Of a stretch of DNA of 64,000 bases, positions 53,466 through 61,029 are shown piece by piece. The notes under the pieces were generated by a model. The model was not told the origin of the DNA, searched no databases, and was given only the letters and a program-made list of their open reading frames with translations. Origin of the DNA: Pelagivirga sediminicola (GTDB lineage Bacteria; Pseudomonadota; Alphaproteobacteria; Rhodobacterales; Rhodobacteraceae); the NCBI RefSeq assembly GCF_003072125.1, contig NZ_QCYH01000003.1:69501-133500 (forward strand). Direction: 5' to 3'. Position 1 is the stretch's first letter; every line of letters begins with the position of its first letter. A program made the translations under genes and the position numbers.

Positions 53466-53918
53466 ATGCTCACCCAGATCAAAGGCCTGCACCATGTCAC
53501 GTCGATGGCGTCGGATGCGCAGGAAAACAACGATTTCTTTACCAAGCTGCTCGGCATGCGCCGGGTCAAGAAGACCGTCAATTTCGACGCGCCGGAGGTG
53601 TATCACCTCTATTATGGCGACCAGAGCGGCACGCCCGGTTCGGTGATGACCTATTTTCCGTTCCCGCACATCGTGAAGGGCCGGCGCGGCACCAGCGAGG
53701 TCTCGGAGACAGCCTTTGCCGTGCCCCCGAACGCGCTGGACTACTGGCGCGATCGCCTTGCCCTCGCGGGGGTGGACGGCATCGAGGAGGTGGAGCAGTT
53801 CGGCGAAAAGCGTCTGCGCTTTGCCGGGCCTGACGGCGACGGCTTTGCACTGGTCGAGGTTCCGGGCGACACAATATCAGGCAGATGTGGATTATCAGGG
53901 GTGGTTTCCATTCGGTAA
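53466..53918 (+). pseudogene. Ring-cleaving dioxygenase (VOC family), N-terminal half
   Basis: The frame encodes the first VOC module of a ring-cleaving dioxygenase, beginning LTQIKGLHHVTSMASDAQENNDFFTKLLGMRRVKKTVNFDAPEVYHLYYGD. The complete family protein is about 310 residues, as the neighbour at 54027 shows. Here the similarity stops near residue 135 (FALVEVPGD) and a short unrelated tail follows, so the second module is lost. CGAAGGAG precedes ATG 53466. The base composition after the break (from about 53868) is noticeably richer in A and T. A half-length product could still form a homodimeric glyoxalase fold, but truncation is more likely. Confidence 0.78.
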
Positions 53919-53936
53919 CGACTTTCATTCGGGAAC
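53906..53936 (+). repeat. Imperfect direct repeat upstream of the intact dioxygenase gene
   Basis: TTCCATTCGGTAAC (53906-53919) and TTTCATTCGGGAAC (53923-53936) match at 12 of 14 positions with a 17-base period. They lie about 90 bases before the dioxygenase gene at 54027 and could be tandem regulator half-sites on one DNA face pair. Confidence 0.45.
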
Positions 53937-54026
53937 TTGAATTTTACATAAGTCCGCAACCGCAAATCACAAAGGCCGCGCGTATCCTTTTTCAGTCCGC
54001 GACCGGCCCAGTAAGGAGAATACATC

Positions 54027-54956
54027 ATGGCAACGCCCACCCCTGACGCCATTCCCGGCCTGCATCACGTCACCGCGATTTCCGGCCCGCCGCAATCCAA
54101 CCTCGATTTCTGGGTCGGCACACTTGGTCAACGTCTGGTCAAGCGCACGGTGAACTTCGATGATCCGGGCACCTACCACCTGTATTACGGTGACGTTGAT
54201 GCGGCGCCCGGTTCGATCATGACGTTCTTTCCCTTCGTCGATGCCGGGCCGGGGCGCGCGGGCGCAGGGATGGCCTCCGCCGTTGCCTATGCCGTTCCGG
54301 ATCTGGACAAAAGCATGATGGACCTCGCCGAAGCGGCCGTCGATTTCGAAGGCCCGTTCGAGCGGTTTGGCGAGCGTGCCATCGCGCTGCGCGACCCGGA
54401 TGGCTTGCGCGTCGAGATCATTGAGGGCGGGGCCCGCGACGAAGGCTTCCATTCGGTGACGCTGTGGCTGAAGGACACCGCCGCCACCGCCAGCGTGCTG
54501 GAGGCGATGGGATACGTGCGTGAGGCGAGCGAGGACGCCGCGACCGGCGGCACCGGCGGGACGGAGACGCGGCTGCGCTATCGCTCCAACGATCCCGAGC
54601 GCGGCTCGGCCGTGGATCTGATGACGTCGGACGCGCCATCGATCGGGCGCCCCGGTGCGGGCACCATCCATCACGTTGCGTTTCGCGCGCGTGACGCGGG
54701 CGAACAGCTGGAGTGGCGCAAGCGGCTGGCCGCCATCGGGATGCAGGTGACGCCCGTGATAGACCGGCAGTATTTCGATGCCATCTATTTCCACACCCCC
54801 GGCGGCGTGCTGTTCGAGATCGCGACCGATCCACCGGGCTTTGCGGTGGACGAGGATCCGGCGCATCTGGGCGAGGCGCTGAAGCTGCCCGAGAAATACG
54901 AGGCGCACCGCACCCGCATCGAGCAGGTGTTGCCGCAGATCCGGGTGCCGTCATGA
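54027..54956 (+). CDS. Ring-cleaving dioxygenase (MhqO-like VOC protein)
   Basis: A 309-residue protein with two VOC modules (about 8-140 and 140-290) in the family of MhqO/LinE-type extradiol dioxygenases, which open hydroquinone or catechol rings. Metal ligands are predicted in PGLHHVTAI, in GTIHHVAFRA and in the C-terminal VLFEIATD glutamate. AAGGAGAATACATC precedes the ATG. It overlaps the esterase gene by 4 bases. In Bacillus, mhqO and the esterase gene mhqD belong to the same quinone-response regulon, so a role in removing quinones or electrophiles is reasonable. Confidence 0.85.
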   Translation: MATPTPDAIPGLHHVTAISGPPQSNLDFWVGTLGQRLVKRTVNFDDPGTYHLYYGDVDAAPGSIMTFFPFVDAGPGRAGAGMASAVAYAVPDLDKSMMDLAEAAVDFEGPFERFGERAIALRDPDGLRVEIIEGGARDEGFHSVTLWLKDTAATASVLEAMGYVREASEDAATGGTGGTETRLRYRSNDPERGSAVDLMTSDAPSIGRPGAGTIHHVAFRARDAGEQLEWRKRLAAIGMQVTPVIDRQYFDAIYFHTPGGVLFEIATDPPGFAVDEDPAHLGEALKLPEKYEAHRTRIEQVLPQIRVPS

Positions 54957-55675
54957 GCGCCGGGATCGCGAACCGCACGGGCGGCAGCGGCCCACACTCA
55001 GGGCAGCGGTTGGCCATTGCGGGCGCGTCGCTCAGCCGCGCGCGGCTTGCCGTCATCATGCTCCACGGCCGCGGCGGCGCGCCGGCGGACATGATCGGGC
55101 TGGCCGAGTATCTGGCCCTGCCGGACCTCGCCGTGCTGGCACCCGAGGCGGCGGGCCGTTCGTGGTGGCCGGACTCGTTCCTCGCCCCGCTCAGCGCGAA
55201 CGAGCCGGGGCTGGGCAGTGGGCTGAGCGTGATCGAGGCGCTGCTGGAGGGTCTCGCATCCGAGGGCATCGGCCCGGAGCGCACCGTGCTGGTCGGCTTC
55301 AGCCAGGGCGCGTGCCTCGCCGTCGAGGCGGCGGCACGGCTCGCGCGGCCCTTCCGCGCCGTCGCCGCCCTGTCGGGCGGGCTGGTCGGAACCGCCGAGG
55401 CGGGTGGCCCGCCGCAGGGCGATCTGTATGGCCGCCCTGCCAAACGGTTCGATTACGACGGTCGGCTGGACGGCGTGCCGGTGCTGCTGGGCTGTCACGA
55501 GCGTGATCCGCACATCCCGCTTGCCCGTGTGCGCCAAAGCGAAAGCGTGCTGGGTGCGATGGGCGCGGCGGTCGATACGATTATCATTCCGGGCGCCGGT
55601 CATGGTATCATCGCCGACGAGGCCGCGTGGCTGCGCAAACATCTGAACGACGCGAAATGCTGGAGAAACCGATGA
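54953..55675 (+). CDS. Phospholipase/carboxylesterase family hydrolase (MhqD-like)
   Basis: A 240-residue alpha/beta hydrolase of the phospholipase/carboxylesterase type. It has the oxyanion segment VIMLHGRGGAPADMIGL, the nucleophile Ser in VLVGFSQGACLA, and the catalytic His in IPGAGHGI. The Asp is probably in CHERDPHIP. ATG 54953 overlaps the dioxygenase stop (ATGA); the in-frame start at 54713 lies inside that gene. The product fits the MhqD role next to a ring-cleaving dioxygenase. Confidence 0.86.
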   Translation: MSAGIANRTGGSGPHSGQRLAIAGASLSRARLAVIMLHGRGGAPADMIGLAEYLALPDLAVLAPEAAGRSWWPDSFLAPLSANEPGLGSGLSVIEALLEGLASEGIGPERTVLVGFSQGACLAVEAAARLARPFRAVAALSGGLVGTAEAGGPPQGDLYGRPAKRFDYDGRLDGVPVLLGCHERDPHIPLARVRQSESVLGAMGAAVDTIIIPGAGHGIIADEAAWLRKHLNDAKCWRNR

Positions 55676-55965
55676 GCGACAAGATCGAGATCACGCTTGA
55701 GGAAAGCGACACCAAAGGGCGCTACAGCGCAGTGGTGGACGGGCACGAGGCCGAAATGACCTATTCGCGCGCCGGAGCCAACACCATCATCATCGACCAT
55801 ACCGGCGTGCCGGATGCCCTGCGAGGGCGCGGCGTGGGTCAGGCGCTCGTGCAGCGCGGCGTCGAGGATGCCCGCGCCAAGGGCCTGAAAATCGTCCCCC
55901 TCTGCCCCTTCGCCAAGGCGCAGATCGCAAGACACCCCGAATGGCAGGACGTGTTGAACGGCTGA
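55672..55965 (+). CDS. Small GNAT-like N-acetyltransferase (YidJ/NATD1 type)
   Basis: A 97-residue protein of the short GNAT family: GRYSAVVDGHEAEMTYSRAGANTIIIDHTGVPDALRGRGVGQALV contains the acetyl-CoA loop RGRGVG, and PLCPFAKAQIARHPEWQDVL is the typical end. It starts at ATG 55672, overlapping the esterase stop by 4 bases. Substrates of these small proteins are mostly unknown. Confidence 0.87.
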   Translation: MSDKIEITLEESDTKGRYSAVVDGHEAEMTYSRAGANTIIIDHTGVPDALRGRGVGQALVQRGVEDARAKGLKIVPLCPFAKAQIARHPEWQDVLNG

Positions 55966-56008
55966 CGCCTCTACCCCCCCCCTGCATCAACCTGAAAGGA
56001 CCAAAAAC

Positions 56009-56986
56009 ATGAGCTGGAGCCCCTGCCCCGACCCCGTCCCCGGTGACCGCGCGACCGTGGACGCCATCGAGACCCTGATCGTGCCGCGCGCCGTCGATCT
56101 GGGCGAAATGGAGGTGCGCCGCGCGCTGCCCTCCAAGAAACGCCAGATGGTCGGCCCCTTCATCTTCTTCGACCAGATGGGACCGGCCGAATTCCTGACG
56201 AATGAGGGGATCGACGTGCGCCCGCACCCGCATATCAACCTCGCCACGCTGACCTATCTTTTCGAGGGGCAGATCCACCACCGCGACTCGCTCGGCACCG
56301 ATATGGCGATCGAGCCGGGCGCGGTGAACTGGATGAAGGCGGGCAAGGGGATCGTCCATTCCGAACGCACCGCGCCCGAACGCCTTGCCACGGGCCAGCG
56401 CCTCTTTGGTATCCAGACCTGGATGGCACTGCCCGAGAACGAAGAGGAATCCGATGCCGAATTCATGCATCACGGCAAGACGGATCTGCCGGTTGTCGAG
56501 GCCGAAGGGCTGAAAGCGCGGCTGATCGCAGGATCGGCCTTTGGCGCATCCTCTCCGCTCAGGACCGCATCCGACACGCTTTATGCCGATGTGACGCTGG
56601 CCCCCGGCGCCCGCGCGCCGATTGCCGCGAACACCGAGGAGCGCGCGCTTTATACCATCAAGGGCAAGATCGACGTGGCCGGCGACACGTTCGAGCCCGG
56701 CGAGCTGCTGGTGCTGCGCCCGGGTGACGAGATCACCGTCAAGGCGCTGCCCGACGGGACCGGCGATCACGCGCGCTTCATGCTGTTCGGCGGCGCGCCG
56801 ATGGAGGGCCCGCGCTATATCTGGTGGAACTTCGTATCCTCGCGCCCCGACCGCATCGAGCAGGCCAAGGAAGAATGGGCCCGCGGCCGGTTCGAAACGG
56901 TGCCGGGCGACGAGGAAGAGTTCATTCCCCTGCCTGAAGGCAAAAGCAAGGTCATGCGCGCCGAGGGCGGAGTGCATTACCCGTGA
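56009..56986 (+). CDS. Pirin family protein
   Basis: A 325-residue bicupin pirin. The N-terminal iron site is in RPHPHINLATLTYLFEGQIHHRDSLG, with further ligands in WMKAGKGIVHSERT. Bacterial pirins can act as quercetin dioxygenases or as redox regulators. Its place behind a ring-cleaving dioxygenase and an esterase suggests aromatic or quinone detoxification. GAAAGGA precedes the ATG, 43 bases after the GNAT gene, so it is probably in the same operon. A hairpin follows. Confidence 0.88.
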   Translation: MSWSPCPDPVPGDRATVDAIETLIVPRAVDLGEMEVRRALPSKKRQMVGPFIFFDQMGPAEFLTNEGIDVRPHPHINLATLTYLFEGQIHHRDSLGTDMAIEPGAVNWMKAGKGIVHSERTAPERLATGQRLFGIQTWMALPENEEESDAEFMHHGKTDLPVVEAEGLKARLIAGSAFGASSPLRTASDTLYADVTLAPGARAPIAANTEERALYTIKGKIDVAGDTFEPGELLVLRPGDEITVKALPDGTGDHARFMLFGGAPMEGPRYIWWNFVSSRPDRIEQAKEEWARGRFETVPGDEEEFIPLPEGKSKVMRAEGGVHYP

Positions 56987-57002
56987 CATCGCGCCCTGAC
57001 CT

Positions 57003-57033
57003 GCCGGTCGCCCCAAGCGCAGCGGCGACCGGC
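57003..57033 (+). terminator. Terminator-like hairpin after the pirin gene
   Basis: GCCGGTCGCC (57003-57012) and GGCGACCGGC (57024-57033) make a perfect 10-bp stem with an 11-base loop. The T tract is short (CTTT), so termination may be partial. Confidence 0.6.
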
Positions 57034-57159
57034 GGCTTTCGGCGTGACCGGCATCCATTCCATAGCGTGAAATATCTGAAATTTGCGAACACTCGGCGGC
57101 AGTCCCTTTTTTAAGAACGAGCCCGCAGGACAAACGCTCTTCTGGACAAGGAGTCTCTC

Positions 57160-57699
57160 ATGGCCACCCTATACGACAGCCCCGACCGTTACGGCCTGAT
57201 CACGCGGATCCTGCACTGGGGCATGGCGGTTCTCTTTGCGGCACAATTTCTGTCCGCGGCTCTGCATTGGGCGCTTCCGCGCGAACATCCGGTGCGGGAT
57301 TTTTTCTGGAGCTATCATTACACTCTGGGCACGACGCTGTTTCTGCTGGTTCTGCTGCGGGGGATCTGGGGGCTTGCCAACCTGCGGCGCAGGCCCGTCC
57401 ATTTCGGCCTCATCGGGCGGGCCGCTGCCGCCGGGCATCTGGCGATCTACGTCCTCATGGTGGTCGTCCCCACCGTGCGGCTTGTCGCAGCCGCGGGCGA
57501 CAAGCGCGGCTTCAGCTATCTCGGCATCCCGATCTTCCCCGCCCGCGAAACGGATATCGGATGGCTGAAGACGGTGGCGGAATGGCACGGGGAAATGGGC
57601 TGGATCCTGGCATTTCTTGTGCTGGGCCATATCGTCATGGCCGTCGGCTGGCACCATTTGATCAAGCGCGACGGGTCCTTGAAACGGATGGCGGGCTAG
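57160..57699 (+). CDS. Cytochrome b561-type membrane protein
   Basis: A 179-residue four-helix cytochrome b561 of the bacterial CybB group, which passes electrons between quinol and acceptors such as superoxide. Predicted heme-ligand histidines are in TRILHWGMAV, in FFWSYHYTLG and in VAEWHGEMGW plus LGHIVMAVGWHH. AAGGAG precedes the ATG. It is flanked by gaps of over 150 bases and appears monocistronic. The 164 bases after it hold no recognisable feature. Confidence 0.88.
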   Translation: MATLYDSPDRYGLITRILHWGMAVLFAAQFLSAALHWALPREHPVRDFFWSYHYTLGTTLFLLVLLRGIWGLANLRRRPVHFGLIGRAAAAGHLAIYVLMVVVPTVRLVAAAGDKRGFSYLGIPIFPARETDIGWLKTVAEWHGEMGWILAFLVLGHIVMAVGWHHLIKRDGSLKRMAG

Positions 57700-57863
57700 A
57701 CGGCGGGGGCGAAATTACAGGGCGCAACAGACAGCTTTGACAGGCCTCATTGCGAGAACGACGTTTCTGCGGTGAACGAGAGTATCGCCGCAGCCAGCTA
57801 TGACCCACGCCCATAAGGAAGAGTTTTCCGACCTAGACCAGCGGACGCTTCACGCTGCGGCAC

Positions 57864-58544
57864 TCATTTCATCTGACCGTCGTCCAGCTTGCTCAGCGCT
57901 GCGGCGCGGGCGTTTTCGATATGCTGATCGCTGATTTTGGCGGCCTTTTCCGCATCGCGGTTTGAAATCGCTTCGACCAATGCCTGCATTTCCGTATGAC
58001 TGGCCTGCCGCCTTTCCGGTGACAGCATGGTTTGCGTGCGCAAGAAGGCAATCCGGTCCAATAAGGGCTCCAGGGCGCTGCGGATCTCGGCGTTGCCGCA
58101 CCCTTCCAGCAAGATATCGTAGAACTCGGTCGTTGCGGTCCGGAGCGTCGCGCGGTCGCGACTGAAGAAAGCGCGATCAAGGCCCTGCCACCGGATTTGC
58201 AACTGCCCGAGCGTTTCCGCGTCCGCCCGCTCGACGAATGACCGCACGGCCAATCCCTCAAGCGCGACGCGCACCTCGTAGATGTTGGAGATCCGTTCGC
58301 GAGAAGGCAGGGACACCGCATAGCCGCGTGACGGCAGACGCTCGATCAACCCGCGCGCTTCGAGATGTGCCAGCGCCTCGCGCAGAATCGGTCGGCTGAC
58401 GCCGGACGCTTCACACAGCTCCCGCTCGATCAGTGGATCGCCGGGGTCAAAGTCGCCATTCAGAATGGAATTGCGCAAACTGTTCTGCAGCTGGCTGCGC
58501 AGCGACGCGGGGCGTTCGACCTTGATTTGAAATTCGCGTGCCAT
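57864..58544 (-). CDS. GntR-family regulator with FCD domain
   Basis: A 226-residue FadR-subfamily GntR regulator. The winged helix (about 12-75) includes LQNSLRNSILNGDFDPGDPLIERELCEASGVSRPILREALAHLEARGLIERLPSRGYAV. The all-helical FCD ligand domain follows, with EVRVALEGLAVRSF. It is divergent from the catabolic cluster that starts at 58660. Two mirror-image operators in the shared intergenic region make it the likely local repressor and autoregulator. Confidence 0.9.
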   Translation of the reverse strand: MAREFQIKVERPASLRSQLQNSLRNSILNGDFDPGDPLIERELCEASGVSRPILREALAHLEARGLIERLPSRGYAVSLPSRERISNIYEVRVALEGLAVRSFVERADAETLGQLQIRWQGLDRAFFSRDRATLRTATTEFYDILLEGCGNAEIRSALEPLLDRIAFLRTQTMLSPERRQASHTEMQALVEAISNRDAEKAAKISDQHIENARAAALSKLDDGQMK

Positions 58545-58570
58545 GCCTGCCCTCGATCATTGGAGGCAGG

Positions 58571-58581
58571 TTGTCATACAA
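58571..58581. promoter_or_regulatory. Candidate GntR operator 1
   Basis: TTGTCATACAA is an imperfect palindrome of the form TTGT-N3-ACAA, 26 bases upstream of the regulator start codon. The 13-base segment TTGTCATACAAAA is the exact reverse complement of the one at 58636-58648. Confidence 0.65.
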
Positions 58582-58637
58582 AAAGACATCTTGCAACGGT
58601 GTGTGATTCGATGCAGTCTGCTTGGCAGATTGTAATT

Positions 58638-58648
58638 TTGTATGACAA
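58638..58648. promoter_or_regulatory. Candidate GntR operator 2
   Basis: TTGTATGACAA has the same TTGT-N3-ACAA dyad in opposite orientation to operator 1, with centres about 67 bases apart. It overlaps an ATG at 58642, which argues that translation of the next gene starts at 58660 instead. Confidence 0.65.
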
Positions 58649-58659
58649 AGGCGCATCGC

Positions 58660-59247
58660 ATGATTCAGGGGCTTCGCAAGATCGTCACGTTCCACGAGGA
58701 CATTTTCGAGGAGGGCGGTCGCGCCTGTCCGCAGCCGTGGCAGCAGTTCGCCGTTGCGGCCGTGCTGAAGAACCCCTGGGCCGGGCGCGGCTTTGTCGAG
58801 GATCTCAAGCCCGAGATCCACGCCATCGCCTCGCCGCTGGGCGAGGAGCTGACACGCCGCCTGCTGGACATGATGGGCGGCGGCGACAAGGTCGAAGCCT
58901 ATGGCAAGGCCGCCGTGGTGGGCACGGATGGCGAGATCGAGCACGCCTCGGCGCTGACGCATACGCTGCGGTTCGGCAATCATTTCCGCAAGGCCGTGGG
59001 CGCGCAAAGCTATCTGACCTTCACCAACCTGCGCGGCGGGGCGGGCACGCCGATCACCATCCCGATGATGGACAAGCATGACGCGGGCCGCCGCTCGCAT
59101 TACCTGACGGTGCAGTTCCGCATCGACGACGCCCCGGCGCATGACGAGCTGGTCGTCGCCATCGGCGGCTCGATCGGGGGCCGCCCGCATCACCGGATCG
59201 GCGATCGCTATCAGGATATCGAAGAGCTCGGGGGCAATGACGTTTGA
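58660..59247 (+). CDS. Amino acid synthesis family protein (PF06684, formerly DUF1185)
   Basis: A 195-residue protein of Pfam family PF06684, whose biochemical activity is not established despite the name. It shows RKIVTFHEDIFEEGGR near the start, then VAAVLKNPWAGRGFVEDL, MGGGDKVEAYGKAAVVGTDGEIEHASALTHTLRFG and IGGSIGGRPHHRIGDRYQD. ATG 58660 is taken because AAAGG lies nine bases upstream and the 58642 ATG is inside an operator. It overlaps the next gene by 11 bases and opens the catabolic cluster. Confidence 0.85.
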   Translation: MIQGLRKIVTFHEDIFEEGGRACPQPWQQFAVAAVLKNPWAGRGFVEDLKPEIHAIASPLGEELTRRLLDMMGGGDKVEAYGKAAVVGTDGEIEHASALTHTLRFGNHFRKAVGAQSYLTFTNLRGGAGTPITIPMMDKHDAGRRSHYLTVQFRIDDAPAHDELVVAIGGSIGGRPHHRIGDRYQDIEELGGNDV

Positions 59248-60076
59248 GGCCCGCCATACGGTCCGGACGCCCACCGGGCGAATGGCGTGGCGCCAGTGGG
59301 GGACGCGCGGTCCGCTGATCGTGCTCCTGCACGGTGTCGGTCTCAACGCCGACATCTGGGAGCCGCAGGCCGACGCGCTGTCCGGCACGCACCGCGTCTT
59401 TGCGGTGGATTTGCCCGGTCACGGCGCCAGCGACCCTCTGCAGAAGGGCGCCGGGCTGGAGGATTTCGCGGGTCGCATCCTTGCCGCGATGGACGGCTTT
59501 GCCGATGGTCCGGTATTGCTGGTCGGTCATTCGATGGGCGCGCTCGTCACGATTGCCGCGGCGTTGGCAGCGCCCGAACGGATCCGGGGCATTGCCGCCC
59601 TCAACGCCGTATATTGCCGCACGCCGTCGGCCCGCGCGGCGGCCGAGGCGCGGGCCGCGCTGCTGGAGCAGGCAGGCGTCATGGCCAGCATCGAGCCGAC
59701 GATCGAACGCTGGTTCGGCCCCGGCGACGCGGCGCGACGCGACAGTCACGCCAGCACGCTGCGCGCCATGCTGGCCGATGTCGATCCCGTGGGATACGCG
59801 CGCGCCTACCGCATTTTCGCGACGCAGGACCGCGCCTTTGAAGGCCGGATGAAGGATCTGGCGATGCCGGCGCTGTTCCTGACCGGTGCGGACGATCCGA
59901 ACTCCACCCCCGACATGTCGCGCGCGATGGCCGATGCGGCGCCCCGCGGCGAGGCGCTGATCGTGCCGGGCGCGCGCCACATGGCCGGTTTTGTCACGCC
60001 GGGTCCGGTCAATGCGGCGCTGCACGATTTCAGCGCGCGTGTCCTGGCGCAAAGCGGCGCGGGAGAGACGACATGA
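59237..60076 (+). CDS. Alpha/beta fold hydrolase
   Basis: A 279-residue alpha/beta hydrolase. LIVLLHGVGLNADIWEPQ gives the oxyanion region, VLLVGHSMGALV the nucleophile Ser, FLTGADDPNSTP the acid region and PGARHMAGF the catalytic His. Starting at ATG 59237, it overlaps the PF06684 gene by 11 bases and the flavin reductase by 4. In the pathway it may hydrolyse an ester or ring-opened product made by the monooxygenase. Confidence 0.87.
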   Translation: MTFEARHTVRTPTGRMAWRQWGTRGPLIVLLHGVGLNADIWEPQADALSGTHRVFAVDLPGHGASDPLQKGAGLEDFAGRILAAMDGFADGPVLLVGHSMGALVTIAAALAAPERIRGIAALNAVYCRTPSARAAAEARAALLEQAGVMASIEPTIERWFGPGDAARRDSHASTLRAMLADVDPVGYARAYRIFATQDRAFEGRMKDLAMPALFLTGADDPNSTPDMSRAMADAAPRGEALIVPGARHMAGFVTPGPVNAALHDFSARVLAQSGAGETT

Positions 60077-61029
60077 CGGCGCCCATCGACCCGCGCGAGC
60101 TGCGCAATGCGCTGGGGGCCTTCGCCACCGGCGTGACGGTGGTGACGGCCACGCAGGCCGATGGCACGCCGCGCGGCTTTACCGCCAATTCCTTTACCTC
60201 GGTGTCGCTCGATCCGCCTTTGGTGCTGGTCTGCGTGGCGAAAACGGCCGGTTCCTGCGAGGTGATGGAAGCCAGCGATCACATGGCGATCAATATTCTG
60301 GCCGAGGATCAGCGCGACGTCTCGGGCAGTTTCGCCAGCCGCAACGGCACCCGGTTCGAGGGGGTCGACTGGTGGACCGGCGCCAGCGGCGCGCCGATCC
60401 TGCCGGGAACGGCGGCGATGCTGGATTGCACGATGGAACGCACCATCGAGGCTGGCGACCACGTGATCCTCATGGGCCGCGTCATCGATTTCGCGCATAC
60501 ATCCGTCGCGCCGCTGGGCTATTGCCGGGGCGCCTACGTGTCCTTCGGGGCCGAGCGCGCGGCGCTGGAAGCGGCCAGCAGCGACCATCCGGTCCGCTAC
60601 GGAATGATCGTCGAGCATGACGATGCCCTGTTGCTGGACGAGGCGCAGGACGGCAGCCTGTGTCTGCCGACGGCCCGGCGGCTGGGCGGGCCGGAGCAGA
60701 TGGACGGGCTGATCGAGGATCTGCAAAGGCGCGGCATCGACGTGGCACCCGAATTCATCTTTGCCGTCTTCGACGATCCCGAGGCCGACCGCAGTTTCAT
60801 CTACTACCGCGGCACCGCCAATGCGGTCGCGCCGGATGCCGCGTCGCGGTTCGTGCGGTTTGACGATCTGGCCCTCTCGCGCCTTGCTGACGCCCCGACG
60901 CGCAGCATGGTCGCACGTTTCATCTCCGAGCGGCGCGACAACGCCTTCGGGGTCTATACCGGCTCGGCCCAAGCCGGGCGCATCTCGCCACTGGCCAAAG
61001 CAGCCGCCAAATCCGAAGGAGCAAGGTGA
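60073..61029 (+). CDS. Flavin reductase with C-terminal extension
   Basis: A 318-residue protein. Residues about 1-160 form the flavin reductase-like domain (NALGAFATGVTVVTATQADGTPRGFTANSFTSVSLDPPLVL, then GRVIDFAHTSVAPLGYCRGAY), which supplies reduced flavin to a partner monooxygenase. The remaining ~150 residues (from about HDDALLLDEAQDG) are an extra domain not found in standard reductases of about 160-170 residues. It sits directly before the LLM monooxygenase gene and shares a TGATG junction with it, so it is the reductase half of a two-component system. Confidence 0.87.
   Translation: MTAPIDPRELRNALGAFATGVTVVTATQADGTPRGFTANSFTSVSLDPPLVLVCVAKTAGSCEVMEASDHMAINILAEDQRDVSGSFASRNGTRFEGVDWWTGASGAPILPGTAAMLDCTMERTIEAGDHVILMGRVIDFAHTSVAPLGYCRGAYVSFGAERAALEAASSDHPVRYGMIVEHDDALLLDEAQDGSLCLPTARRLGGPEQMDGLIEDLQRRGIDVAPEFIFAVFDDPEADRSFIYYRGTANAVAPDAASRFVRFDDLALSRLADAPTRSMVARFISERRDNAFGVYTGSAQAGRISPLAKAAAKSEGAR

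Noticed and set aside
57700..57863. Possible gene or element remnant between the cytochrome b561 and GntR genes
   Set aside because: No open frame, repeat or recognisable insertion sequence end is visible; it is left as plain intergenic DNA.
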